Positions 1-7,345 of a stretch of 39,750 bases of DNA are shown one piece after another; position 1 is the stretch's first letter, and each line of letters opens with the position of its first letter. The notes under the pieces are model-generated. The model saw only the letters and a program-made list of their open reading frames with translations, did not search any database and was not told where the DNA came from. A program made the translations under genes and the position numbers. The stretch is from Chloroflexota bacterium (GTDB taxonomy: Bacteria; Chloroflexota; Anaerolineae; B4-G1): positions 1 through 39,750 of the forward strand of contig DSDT01000368.1 in NCBI GenBank assembly GCA_011048615.1. The letters are read 5' to 3'.

Positions 1-339
1 CAGCAAGGCAATCTGGAGGAAGCGGCCCACTGTTACGAAGAGGCCCTCGTCATCAGTCCCAAGAACTCGCAGGTGTGGCGGGCGCTGGGGGATACCTACA
101 TCGCGGCTCAAGAGTGGGCGGATGCCATCCGCGCGTTGACGCACACCTTGGAGTTGAAGCCGAATGTGAGTGACGCCTGGAACGTCCATCAAGTGATCGC
201 GCGGCTGTATAGTCAGATCGGTGATGCAGAGCAAGCGCTGTTCCACGCTCAAAGGGCTCTCGGGTTGGCGCCCGAAAACCAGCAAGAGATGCTTCAGGAC
301 TTGGTCGTCCAGATCGAGAGTCTGCGGGAGACGCCTTAG
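1..339 (+). CDS. TPR-repeat protein, C-terminal part (5' end outside window)
   Basis: The reading frame is already open at base 1, so the gene is cut by the window edge and about 112 residues remain. They show tetratricopeptide helices: an A/B pair around Gly-Asn-Leu-Glu-Glu-Ala-Ala..Tyr-Glu-Glu-Ala-Leu, then the repeats starting WRALGDTYIAAQEW and ARLYSQIGDAEQALFHAQRAL. These have the usual small/large pattern (A at position 8, Y at 11, A at 20). TPR arrays are protein-interaction scaffolds, and no catalytic domain is visible here. The gene ends 3 bases before the start of the next gene, a WecA-like transferase, so the two are probably co-transcribed. Partner and function cannot be told from this fragment. 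Confidence 0.8.
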   Translation, partial: QQGNLEEAAHCYEEALVISPKNSQVWRALGDTYIAAQEWADAIRALTHTLELKPNVSDAWNVHQVIARLYSQIGDAEQALFHAQRALGLAPENQQEMLQDLVVQIESLRETP

Positions 340-342
340 GAT

Positions 343-1374
343 ATGACGACGTATTTGCTCATCTTTTCTGGCGCGCTGGTGCTGGCGATCGGCGCCACCC
401 CGGTGGCGCGCTGGCTGGCCCCCCGTGTGGGCGTGATGGATCAGCCCGAAGCCCGTAAAATCCACCTTCGCCCGGTCCCTCGGATGGGAGGGGTGGCGAT
501 TTACCTGACCGTCATCGCCGCCGCCGTCATCCTGGGTCGGACCTACAATTTCGTCCAGTTCGGGAGCATCTTGGTGGGCGCTACAGGGGTCTCCTTCATG
601 GGATTGATAGATGACCGCTGGGGGCTGCGTCCACTGGTCAAGCTGCTTGGCCAGACCCTCGCCGGGCTGCTGCTCTATGCCAGCGGCGTTTACGTCGGTG
701 TTTTCCGTCATCCCGTTCTTAACCTGGTCGTCACGGTATTGTGGGTCGGCTATATCACCAATGCCGTGAATTTCCTGGATAATATGGATGGTCTTGCTGG
801 CGGCGTGGCAGCCATTGCTGCCCTTTTTTTTGCCCTGATGTGTTCTTTCAGTGGACAGTACCTGGTAGGCTCACTCTCGGTGGCGGTGCTGGGGGCGTGT
901 CTGGGATTCTTGTTCTACAACTTGAATCCGGCCAACATCTTTATGGGGGATTCCGGTGCATTGTTCCTCGGCTTTACCCTGGCGGCCGTAGGTATCAAGC
1001 TCCGTTTCCCGGATAACGTCGATTTTGTCACCTGGATGGTGCCGGTGCTGGTGTTGGGCCTGCCCATCTTTGATACCACGCTGGTCATCATCTCTCGCTT
1101 GAAGCGGCGTCTCAATCCCGCCACGACGCCAGGTAAGGACCACATCTCCCACCGCCTGGTGGCGGCGGGAATGACGAAGCGGGAGGCCGTCCTATCGCTC
1201 TACGTCGTCGCCTTTCTCCTGGGCCTGGTGGCCATTTTCGTCACTCAGGCCTCTTTCGTGGAGGGGTACGTCGTCGGTGGGGCCGTCGCTCTGGTCGGCG
1301 TCTACGCGCTGTGGCGGGTGGAACGCCCCCCATTTTTCAATTCCTCATGCTCGAACGTATCACGTGACGAGTAA
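343..1374 (+). CDS. WecA/MraY-family polyprenyl-phosphate sugar-1-phosphate transferase
   Basis: 343-residue integral membrane protein of the glycosyltransferase 4 family. Such enzymes move a sugar-1-phosphate from a UDP-sugar to undecaprenyl phosphate, the first step of cell-wall teichoic acid, O-antigen or other envelope glycan synthesis. Family landmarks are visible: HLRPVPRMGG near residue 42 at the first cytoplasmic loop, the Mg-binding GLIDDRWGL near 87, NAVNFLDNMDGLAGG near 140, NIFMGDSGALFLGF near 200 and the late loop HISHRL near 270. About ten hydrophobic segments fit the fold. The HISHRL loop and sequence style favour the WecA/TagO branch over MraY, which is an inference. galU follows after 27 bases, consistent with a nucleotide-sugar and envelope polysaccharide role. 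Confidence 0.9.
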   Translation: MTTYLLIFSGALVLAIGATPVARWLAPRVGVMDQPEARKIHLRPVPRMGGVAIYLTVIAAAVILGRTYNFVQFGSILVGATGVSFMGLIDDRWGLRPLVKLLGQTLAGLLLYASGVYVGVFRHPVLNLVVTVLWVGYITNAVNFLDNMDGLAGGVAAIAALFFALMCSFSGQYLVGSLSVAVLGACLGFLFYNLNPANIFMGDSGALFLGFTLAAVGIKLRFPDNVDFVTWMVPVLVLGLPIFDTTLVIISRLKRRLNPATTPGKDHISHRLVAAGMTKREAVLSLYVVAFLLGLVAIFVTQASFVEGYVVGGAVALVGVYALWRVERPPFFNSSCSNVSRDE

Positions 1375-1401
1375 TATCCAGATCGAAAGCGAGGCGTATC
1401 T

Positions 1402-2262
1402 ATGAAAGGCGTCATCACCATCGCGGGTTACGGCACGCGCTTCTTGCCGGCTTCCAAGGCGATCCCCAAGGAGATGTTCCCCATCGCCGGAATACCCTTG
1501 ATCCAGTACCACGTCGAAAGCCTGGTCGCGGCCGACATCACCGAGATCATTGTCGTCGTGCGCGCCGGCAGCGAGACGGTCCAACATCACTTTGCCCCGG
1601 TCGTGGACCTGGAGGAGCACCTGAAAAAGACGGGCAAACTGGAACTGTTGGAAGACGTGCGGCGTATCTCTGACATGGCTAACCTGATCTTTGTGCGGCA
1701 GCCCGAATCCCTCCCCTATGGAAACGGGGCCCCGGCTCTGGCTGCTCGTCCCTGGCTGACTCCCGGCGAGCCGTTCTACTACATGTTTGGCGATGACATC
1801 ATCATCGGTGACGTGCCGGTGCCCCGGCAGATGCGTGACGCCTTCGACCGTTACCAGCCGGCGGCTGTCCTCGCTACCCAGTCGGTTCCCGACGACGAGA
1901 CGCACCTGTACGGATGCATCGAGCTAAAGCCCGGTTCGGGGAACGAGATGGCCCGCATCATCGAAAAGCCCGCTCCTGGCACGGCGCCCTCTAACTGGGT
2001 GCAGATCGGCCATTTCGTCTTTACGTCCGAGTTGTTCGACGTGTTGACCGGATCGGAGACGGGGAAGGGGGGCGAGTTGTGGTTGACCGATGCGGTAGAT
2101 CGGTTGGCAGCCCGTTCTTCCGTCATCGTGCAGCCGATTGAGGGGGAGTGGATGGCGGCCGGGGATCCGCTTCGTCAGCTGAAGGCGAACATCGCCATGG
2201 CCCTGCGCCGCGACGATATGCGGGATGGTCTGAAGGATTATTTGCGCTCGTTGGAGTGGTAA
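1402..2262 (+). CDS. galU: UTP--glucose-1-phosphate uridylyltransferase
   Basis: 286 residues, the usual length for bacterial GalU. It makes UDP-glucose from UTP and glucose-1-phosphate for envelope glycans. The N-terminal nucleotidyltransferase signature is clear: GYGTRFLPASKAIPKEM around residues 9-25, with the pyrophosphorylase Arg and Lys. The motif FGDDI near residue 133 carries the metal-binding Asp, and IIEKPAPG near 192 contains the substrate-binding Glu-Lys-Pro. One oddity is that the first Gly-rich loop reads IAGYGTRF where most GalU have AAGLGTRF. Its place between a polyprenyl-phosphate transferase and a PrsW-like protein suggests surface polysaccharide or lipid glycosylation use. 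Confidence 0.92.
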   Translation: MKGVITIAGYGTRFLPASKAIPKEMFPIAGIPLIQYHVESLVAADITEIIVVVRAGSETVQHHFAPVVDLEEHLKKTGKLELLEDVRRISDMANLIFVRQPESLPYGNGAPALAARPWLTPGEPFYYMFGDDIIIGDVPVPRQMRDAFDRYQPAAVLATQSVPDDETHLYGCIELKPGSGNEMARIIEKPAPGTAPSNWVQIGHFVFTSELFDVLTGSETGKGGELWLTDAVDRLAARSSVIVQPIEGEWMAAGDPLRQLKANIAMALRRDDMRDGLKDYLRSLEW

Positions 2263-2267
2263 ATGAT

Positions 2268-3269
2268 ATGACGGTCCTGTTCGGCGTTTTTCTCGTCCTC
2301 GTCATCGGTATCCTGCCGATGACCGTTTACGCGCTTTTCCTGTGGTGGTTCGACCGTTACGAGAAAGAGCCGCTCGGCCTGCTGATCGCCGCCTTTCTGT
2401 GGGGGGCGGTTCCGGCCATCATTTTTTCCCTCGGCGTTGAACTTCTCCTGGACGTACCCATTTCCCAACTCGTTGATCCGATGGCGGCGGGACTCATCGG
2501 CTCGGCTGTCGTCGCTCCCATCGCCGAAGAGATTTTCAAGGGCGGAGCTTTGCTTCTGCTGCTGCTCTTTTTTCGCCACGAGCTAGACAGTCCTCTCGAT
2601 GGCATTATCTACGGCGGGTTGGTCGGATTCGGCTTTGCCGCCGTGGAGAACGTGTTCTATTTTGGCAGCACGTTCGCGGAATCCGGCCTGGGCGACGTCG
2701 CGTTGCTGGCGGTATTCCGAGCCTTTCTCTTTGGCCTCAACCACGCCCTGTTCACCGGCCTGACGGGGTTGGGGATGGCGCTGGCGCGGACCTCGCCCCA
2801 TTGGGGGCTGAAAATCGTCGCGCCTGTCGTCGGTTTGGCAGCGGGGATGAGCGCTCACGCGGTCCACAACGGCGGCGTGACGCTGGGCGCCGAGTGGTGC
2901 TGGCCCTGCGCGTTGGCCCTGGCCTCCGATTGGGGGGGCGTGCTGATTCTGCTGGTCGTCATCTCGTGGGCCACAGTGCGGGAACGGCAGTGGATCGCCG
3001 AGTTTCTGATCGACGAGGTAGAGCAGGGCACGCTGAGTCGGAGGGATTACGAGGTGGTGAGCTCCTACCTCGAGCGCGTGCGGGTGCGGGTCGAGACGTT
3101 GTTCAGAGGTGATTTGACGGGTTGGTGGAATCTGGGGCGCTACTTTCGGCTGACGACCAAGCTGGCCTTTGCAAAACATCGCTTGACCCAGTTCCCGGCT
3201 GAGGCGGACACACAGACTCGCATCCTCCAACTGCGGCAGCAGGTGCAAGAGTTGGGGCGCCGGTTGTAG
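2268..3269 (+). CDS. PrsW-family intramembrane metalloprotease
   Basis: 333-residue polytopic membrane protein; the ATG five bases after the galU stop is chosen because the hydrophobic N-terminus begins there. The PrsW hallmarks are present: an early YEKEP after the first two membrane segments, the EExxK motif in PIAEEIFKGGALL near residue 92, the FGFAAVENVFYF segment with its Glu near residue 127, and the histidine motifs in LNHALFTGLTGLG and GMSAHAVHNGG. In Bacillus subtilis PrsW cleaves an anti-sigma factor; the substrate here is unknown. The last 90 residues are a charged cytoplasmic tail without a clear domain. Other members of the same superfamily (CPBP/Abi) are a possible alternative. 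Confidence 0.85.
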   Translation: MTVLFGVFLVLVIGILPMTVYALFLWWFDRYEKEPLGLLIAAFLWGAVPAIIFSLGVELLLDVPISQLVDPMAAGLIGSAVVAPIAEEIFKGGALLLLLLFFRHELDSPLDGIIYGGLVGFGFAAVENVFYFGSTFAESGLGDVALLAVFRAFLFGLNHALFTGLTGLGMALARTSPHWGLKIVAPVVGLAAGMSAHAVHNGGVTLGAEWCWPCALALASDWGGVLILLVVISWATVRERQWIAEFLIDEVEQGTLSRRDYEVVSSYLERVRVRVETLFRGDLTGWWNLGRYFRLTTKLAFAKHRLTQFPAEADTQTRILQLRQQVQELGRRL

Positions 3270-3271
3270 GG

Positions 3272-3305
3272 GGTAAAAACGGGCCGACGATCTGTATCGT
3301 CGGCC
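3272..3305 (-). terminator. Intrinsic terminator of the selenocysteine tRNA
   Basis: On the minus strand a perfect 10-bp stem (GGCCGACGAT / ATCGTCGGCC, four-base loop, plus-strand 3282-3305) is followed by CG and a run of five T. It starts about 12 bases after the encoded CCA of the tRNA. Read on the plus strand there is no T tract, so it does not look like a terminator for the prsW-type gene. Confidence 0.85.
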
Positions 3306-3317
3306 TCGTGATGATGT

Positions 3318-3416
3318 TGGCGGGAGTGGATGGGAGTCGAACCCACCGCGGCTCGCTCTGCGCGACCCGCCACCGGTTTTGAAGACCGGGGAAGCCACCG
3401 GGCCCCAACCACTCCC
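3318..3416 (-). tRNA. selC: tRNA-Sec, anticodon TCA
   Basis: 96-nt tRNA body (3416 down to 3321) plus encoded CCA (3320-3318). The acceptor arm is the 8-bp GGGAGTGG/CCACTCCC expected for bacterial tRNA-Sec, with discriminator G73. The anticodon loop CTTCAAA sits on the stem CCGGT/ACCGG, giving anticodon TCA (3382-3380), the UGA reader. There is a long extra arm (GGCGGGTCGC..GAGCCGC region) and a normal T-loop GGTTCGACTCC. The length well above 90 nt, the 8-bp acceptor and the TCA anticodon together separate this from tRNA-Ser or a suppressor. selA and selB are not in the window. The gene is monocistronic with its own promoter and terminator. Confidence 0.96.
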
Positions 3417-3427
3417 CAGCAGCCGTA

Positions 3428-3456
3428 AGGATAACGCGGTTCGCGCAATTAGTCAA
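3428..3456 (-). promoter_or_regulatory. Sigma-70-type promoter of selC
   Basis: Minus strand TTGACT (3456-3451), 17-bp spacer, TATCCT (3433-3428). The predicted start lies about 5-6 bases upstream of the mature tRNA 5' end. Confidence 0.75.
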
Positions 3457-3472
3457 GTCTGGGCTGGGAGCT

Positions 3473-3940
3473 ATGTCGCTGTTGGTTGATGGGCACAATC
3501 TCGTGGGCAAACTGCCCAACTTGCACCTGGATGACCCCGACGACGAGGCCAAGCTGGTGCTCCGCCTGCGGTCCTACGCCGCTCGCACCGGCAGTCGGAT
3601 CACCGTGGTGTTCGACCGTGGAATGCCCGGAGGACGGTCGTGGAGTCTCTCGGGAGGAGGCGTGGACGCTATCTTTGCCCCCACCGGGCGAACTGCTGAC
3701 AGCGTGCTGTGTGAGCGCATTCGCCGCGCCCGGGACCCGCGCCGTTTGACGGTCGTCAGTTCCGACCACGAGGTCATCGAAGCGGCGCAGAGACGTGGCG
3801 CACGGGTGATGCGGTCGGAGGTGTTCGCGGAGCAGCTAGAGCCGCCGGTGGCGCCCCCGCCAGCGGTCGAGGAGGAACGGGAGGTGCAGCTCTCGACCGC
3901 AGAGATCGAAGAGTGGCTCGAGCTTTTCGGCGAGGGGTAG
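3473..3940 (+). CDS. NYN-domain (YacP/Rae1-like) RNase-family protein
   Basis: 155 residues with the PIN/NYN fold start LLVDGHNLVGKLP, whose first Asp and Asn are the canonical metal-binding site, then VVFDRGMPGG near residue 45 and a late VVSSDHEVIEAA near 100, with an acidic residue at the expected place. DUF901/YacP proteins in Firmicutes include the ribosome-associated endonuclease Rae1, so an RNA-cleaving role is reasonable but inferred. The C-terminal 40 residues are Pro/Glu-rich and probably disordered or a short docking helix. The ATG at 3473 is preceded by GGGAG. The gene starts 57 bases from the selC 5' end on the opposite strand, so the two share a promoter region. Confidence 0.8.
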   Translation: MSLLVDGHNLVGKLPNLHLDDPDDEAKLVLRLRSYAARTGSRITVVFDRGMPGGRSWSLSGGGVDAIFAPTGRTADSVLCERIRRARDPRRLTVVSSDHEVIEAAQRRGARVMRSEVFAEQLEPPVAPPPAVEEEREVQLSTAEIEEWLELFGEG

Positions 3941-3959
3941 CGCGTTTATCCCTATGCAT

Positions 3960-4889
3960 TTATGGCGCGGGTGCCTCTCGCCACAGCCGGCAGAACGTGC
4001 ATAATCCCGGCGCGCTGGTCAGTTGGCCGCAGTTGGCACAAGGATGCAGCTCCACTTCCTCGGCCAGCTCGCGGAACAGCCCTTCCTTCCGCGCCCGCAG
4101 AAGGCCCAGATAGAACTGCATCTTGGTTCCGGGCGCTTCTTCCTCCATCTGGTTGAGGATGCCCTTGTGGCGGATGCTGGTCGCGCCCACGGCATAGGGG
4201 CACTCGTCGTAGATATAGTCAATGCCGGTGATGAGGGCGTAGGCGGCCGTCTCCCGCTCGTAGAAGCGGCAAAACGGCTTGACCTTGCGGGCCAGACCCT
4301 CACCCGAGGCCGGCAGCACCGGGGCCTGACGGGCGATGTATCCCGTTTGCCAGTGGAGCACGTTACCAAAGAGCACGGCTGCCTCGTCGTCCAGGTTGTG
4401 ACCGGTGGCGAGCACATCGTAGCCGCCGTCGCGGGTGATGCGGTTCATGGCGTGCCGTTTGATCAGGCCGCAGACCGAGCAGGGCTTGCCACGTCCGCGA
4501 CGGGTCCGCCGCGCCGCCTCTGGCAACGTCTCCCCATACTCGGCTTTGATGTCCACTATCGTGAAATGGGCGTTGGCCCGCGCGGCCGCAAACTGCTCGA
4601 CTTTGGCGCGCGAAGCGGCTGAATAGCCGACGCCGTCGTCAATGCCCAGATCAATGTACAGCCCATCGGCCCGATAGCCTAGTTGCAGCAGCACGTCCCA
4701 CAGAGCGAGGCTGTCTTTACCGCCAGAGACCGCCACCAGCACCCGGTCATCGGGAGTGAACATGTGATATTTTTCGATAGCGCGTGCGGTCTGCGCGACG
4801 AACCATTCCGGGTAGTGGACTTGGCAGAGCGCCAGCTTGTGTTGGCGCATGTTAAAGACGGCCGGCCGGCCGCACTTGCGACATTTCAT
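3960..4889 (-). CDS. ttuA: TtuA/CTU1-family tRNA 2-thiouridine synthetase
   Basis: 309-residue adenylating tRNA thiolase. The N-terminal zinc finger uses C3, C6, C22 and H25, and the C-terminal one is CANCGQ..CTFC. The PP-loop VSGGKDS lies at about residues 54-60. The three Cys expected to hold the 4Fe-4S cluster in TtuA-type enzymes are present: C137 and C140 (KPCSVCG) and C230 (DECPY). In Thermus, TtuA with the sulfur carrier TtuB makes s2T54 in tRNAs, which helps thermostability; in archaea and eukaryotes relatives act at U34. Which position is modified here cannot be seen. It lies just 2 bases downstream of a ThiS/MoaD-like carrier gene, matching the TtuB-TtuA pairing. Confidence 0.88.
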   Translation of the reverse strand: MKCRKCGRPAVFNMRQHKLALCQVHYPEWFVAQTARAIEKYHMFTPDDRVLVAVSGGKDSLALWDVLLQLGYRADGLYIDLGIDDGVGYSAASRAKVEQFAAARANAHFTIVDIKAEYGETLPEAARRTRRGRGKPCSVCGLIKRHAMNRITRDGGYDVLATGHNLDDEAAVLFGNVLHWQTGYIARQAPVLPASGEGLARKVKPFCRFYERETAAYALITGIDYIYDECPYAVGATSIRHKGILNQMEEEAPGTKMQFYLGLLRARKEGLFRELAEEVELHPCANCGQLTSAPGLCTFCRLWREAPAP

Positions 4890-4891
4890 CC

Positions 4892-5080
4892 CTATCCGCC
4901 CGAAATCACGGCGACGAGCTTGATCTCGTCGTTCTCATCCAGCAGTGTGTCCTCGGTCAGGAGCTTGCCGTCGCGCACGGCGAGCACCGTCTGCGGTAAC
5001 AGTCCCACCTCTTTGATGGCGTCCCGCACCCGCCAGCGCCCTTCCAATTCCCATTCCTGGTCGCGATAGGTGATTTTCAT
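4892..5080 (-). CDS. ttuB: ThiS/MoaD-like sulfur carrier protein (TtuB-like)
   Basis: 62-residue ubiquitin-fold protein ending in Ile-Ser-Gly-Gly, the C-terminal Gly-Gly that is adenylated and turned into a thiocarboxylate. The sequence TVLAVRDGKLLTEDTLL and the following DEIKLVAVI match the beta-grasp pattern, and the length is normal for ThiS/TtuB. The gene lies directly upstream of the thiolase gene with a 2-base gap, so it is most simply its sulfur donor. Supply to thiazole or molybdopterin synthesis is an alternative, but no thi or moa gene is nearby. Confidence 0.85.
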   Translation of the reverse strand: MKITYRDQEWELEGRWRVRDAIKEVGLLPQTVLAVRDGKLLTEDTLLDENDEIKLVAVISGG

Positions 5081-5102
5081 ACCAGTTTCTCAGGACACGG
5101 TG

Positions 5103-5399
5103 TTAGCACACGGGGCTTTCTGCTTCGGACGTTTGTGACATAAACCGGTCAACTTGTTGGCGTAGCCAAACATTGACTGGCGTTTGTGTGCTGACCCTGC
5201 GTTTCCGCGCCACTTGGGATAGATCTGCCATCAACTCTGGCTCGATTGTCACTGTCGTCCTCCGCGCCGATGGGTCAAAAACCATTTCGACTTTGTAGGT
5301 CTGATCATCATAGTCCGCAAGACTGTGACTGTCCCAAAAGTCGGCCATCTCTTCCAATCTACGCGAACCGGAAATGCTACTCACTCTATCTTTTGGCAT
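5103..5399 (-). CDS. BrnA/CopG-like antitoxin
   Basis: 98 residues. The N-terminal part has MADFWDSHSLADYDDQT, the D/E-rich FWD..D segment usual in antitoxins of BrnT-type toxins. The following stretch, FDPSARRTTVTIEPELMADLS and then ARKRRVSTQTPVNVWLRQQV, is a ribbon-helix-helix DNA-binding domain. Its start overlaps the end of the upstream toxin gene by 14 bases, the typical coupled toxin-first order of brnT-brnA. The AT-rich codon use is unlike the surrounding genes and suggests recent acquisition. It is expected to bind toxin and autoregulate the operon. Confidence 0.8.
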   Translation of the reverse strand: MPKDRVSSISGSRRLEEMADFWDSHSLADYDDQTYKVEMVFDPSARRTTVTIEPELMADLSQVARKRRVSTQTPVNVWLRQQVDRFMSQTSEAESPVC

Positions 5400-5607
5400 A
5401 CAACCGTTGCTCCTTGCGATTCATATCTCGCCCGCTGATCATCAAGGCTTCGTGTGGACTCTTCAGAACGAAAAACACGATCAACCAGCGTCCTGTCATT
5501 GTCTGTCCATAGGCAGCATACAGATCCTCACCTTCCCGATGTCCTTTTTCCACAAATCGGATATGCGGCTGCTCGAACAAGATCTCGTCAATTTCCTCAA
5601 TGAGCAC
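5386..5607 (-). CDS. BrnT-like toxin, start uncertain
   Basis: 73 residues from a GTG at 5607. The conserved core HIRFVEKGHREGEDLYAAYG, then GRWLIVFFVLK, SPHEALMISGRDM and ER.LYAKR, is the BrnT RNase-like family (DUF4258/BrnT group). Homology-like sequence clearly begins earlier: the same frame upstream reads PEIEDKLFYKHN, the usual N-terminal helix with KH, but it hits an in-frame TGA at 5649-5647 before any ATG, GTG or TTG. A good AGGAG (5669-5665) stands further upstream, in register with a different frame. The N-terminus may therefore be damaged by a one-base indel, or translation may start at an unusual codon such as ATT. The antitoxin gene overlaps its 3' end. Confidence 0.65.
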   Translation of the reverse strand: MLIEEIDEILFEQPHIRFVEKGHREGEDLYAAYGQTMTGRWLIVFFVLKSPHEALMISGRDMNRKEQRLYAKR

Positions 5608-5779
5608 GTTGTGTTTATAAAACAGCTTATCTTCAATTTCAGGTCGTCAAAGATGTGCTAGATTCTCCTCTCGATTCCTGGGTTGACATTTTGGCGGGAG
5701 CGTACTAACCTAGATTGGCATAGCCGGCTGATTATTGATAGATGGATTGTACACCAAAGTCGGCAGTAGACAAGTGCAC

Positions 5780-5814
5780 CGGTGGGCGAGAAGAGTGTTT
5801 CTTCTCGCCCACCG
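5780..5814. terminator. Strong hairpin downstream of trpB2
   Basis: Perfect 14-bp inverted repeat (arms 5780-5793 and 5801-5814, 7-base loop) lying 24 bases past the trpB2 stop. No T tract follows on either strand, so it may be a weak or factor-assisted terminator or an mRNA 3' stabiliser rather than a classical intrinsic terminator. The rest of the 5608-5837 gap holds the disputed toxin 5' end; nothing else was recognised there. Confidence 0.5.
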
Positions 5815-5837
5815 ATGGCTTGCGAGCGGATCACCCG

Positions 5838-7208
5838 TTATCCGTTCGGGATTTGGGGCAGTTCTACCAACGCCTGCTCAATCTTTTCTTGTTCAAGTTC
5901 ATAATCCGGCAGATCCTGGCGATGGAAGGCGTCGTAGGCTGCCAGATCCAATAGACCGTGGCCGCTGGCGTTGAAGAGAATGACCTTGGACTCGCCCGAC
6001 TCTTTGCAGGCCATCGCCTCGTCGTAGGCAGCCTGGATGGCGTGGGCCGTCTCCGGGGCCACGATAAAGCCCTCGGCCCGGGCAAAGCTCTCGGCGGCCT
6101 GGAGGATGATGTTCTGGTGGTAGGCCCGCGCCTCCGCCTGTCCCTGGTCCAACAGCGCGCAGATGCTGGGCGCCATGCCATGGTAGCGCAGTCCGCCCGC
6201 GTGAACGGGAGCGGGGATGAACCCGTGGCCCACGGTGTGCATCTTGGCGACGGGGCCGGTCTTGGCCGTGTCGCCCCAATCGTAGGCGTAGGTGCCCCGC
6301 GTCATGCTGGGGCAGGCGGTGGACTCGACAAAGATGGCGCGCAAGTTCGGTTGACTGCCGTTCAGCTTATCCTGCATAAAGGGAAAGATCAGGCCGGCAG
6401 CGTTGCTCCCGCCGCCCGCGCAGCCGATGACGATGTCGGGATAGTCGCCCGCCATCTCCATCTGTTTCTTGGCCTCCAACCCGATCACCGTCTGGTGCAG
6501 CAGCACAAAGTTGACCACGCTGCCCAGCGAATACTTGAATCCCTCGTGGGTCATCGCGTACTCCAGCGCCTCGCTGATGGCGATCCCCAGACTGCCTGTG
6601 GTCTCGGGGTCCTTTTCCAGGATCGCCCGCCCGGCGTTCGTCTCCGAGCTGGGACTGGGGACGACGCTGCCCCCCCAGGTCTCCATCATCACGCGGCGGT
6701 AGGGCTTTTGGTGGTAGCTGATGGTCACCATAAAGACCTTGCATTTCAATCCGAACAGATTGGCGGCAAAGCACAGGGCGCTGCCCCACTGCCCGGCGCC
6801 GGTCTCGGTGGCAAAGCCCTCCAGCTTTTCCTCCTTGGCATAGTAGGCCTGCGCGATGGCGGTGTTCGGCTTGTGGCTGCCGGGCGGGCTGACGCCCTCC
6901 CACTTGTAATAGATCCTGGCGGGGGTGTCCAGCGCCTTTTCCCACCGGGCGGCGCGGTATAGGGGGGCCGGTCGCCACATCTTGAGCACATCCTGCACCT
7001 CGTCCGGGATTTCGATGAATCGCTCTTTGCTGAACTCTTGTTTGATCAGCTCCATCGGAAAGACGGGCGGTGGCATGGGCGGGTCATCCATCACTTCCAG
7101 CGTCGCCGGATGCAAGTAAAACGGCGGCGGTTTCTTCATATCCGCCAGGATGTTGTACCAATAGGTGGGCATACCGTTTTCTTCTAGGACGTATTTGTAC
7201 TGGGTCAT
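5838..7208 (-). CDS. trpB2: Tryptophan synthase beta-like protein, TrpB2 type
   Basis: 456 residues, longer than the normal 390-400 of TrpB1 and right for the TrpB2 subgroup. The family signs are the long N-terminal extension (residues 1-80, Pro-rich around PPMPPPVFP), RPAPLYRA, the PLP-binding lysine K113 in SPPGSHKPNTA, the ETGAGQWGSAL loop, and the phosphate-binding GGGSNAAG. TrpB2 enzymes condense serine and indole to tryptophan but lack the tight TrpA interaction; they may salvage indole or use other substrates. No other trp biosynthesis gene is in the window, so the exact role is open. The ATG at 7208 has a good AAGGAG upstream. A tryptophan-regulated trpS transcription unit lies just upstream on the same strand. 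Confidence 0.92.
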   Translation of the reverse strand: MTQYKYVLEENGMPTYWYNILADMKKPPPFYLHPATLEVMDDPPMPPPVFPMELIKQEFSKERFIEIPDEVQDVLKMWRPAPLYRAARWEKALDTPARIYYKWEGVSPPGSHKPNTAIAQAYYAKEEKLEGFATETGAGQWGSALCFAANLFGLKCKVFMVTISYHQKPYRRVMMETWGGSVVPSPSSETNAGRAILEKDPETTGSLGIAISEALEYAMTHEGFKYSLGSVVNFVLLHQTVIGLEAKKQMEMAGDYPDIVIGCAGGGSNAAGLIFPFMQDKLNGSQPNLRAIFVESTACPSMTRGTYAYDWGDTAKTGPVAKMHTVGHGFIPAPVHAGGLRYHGMAPSICALLDQGQAEARAYHQNIILQAAESFARAEGFIVAPETAHAIQAAYDEAMACKESGESKVILFNASGHGLLDLAAYDAFHRQDLPDYELEQEKIEQALVELPQIPNG

Positions 7209-7345
7209 TTTCGTTTTCTCCTTGAATGATGTGAATTTATTTCGAGGTTGCTATTACCAGATGGCAATATCCCTCTTTTATCTGCCTGTCTTCTGTTCTG
7301 CCTGGCTTCTTTCGATAACCTCCCTCCTTTTCTCAGGTCAGAGAC

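Noticed and set aside
5640-5675. In-frame TGA of the BrnT-like gene as a selenocysteine codon
   Set aside because: A selC gene is near, but there is no Cys or Sec position in this family at that point, no SECIS-like stem directly after the TGA was seen, and a frameshift or unusual start explains it better.
5780-5814. Classical intrinsic terminator for trpB2
   Set aside because: The stem is strong but no T tract follows on either strand, so it is listed only as a hairpin of uncertain role.
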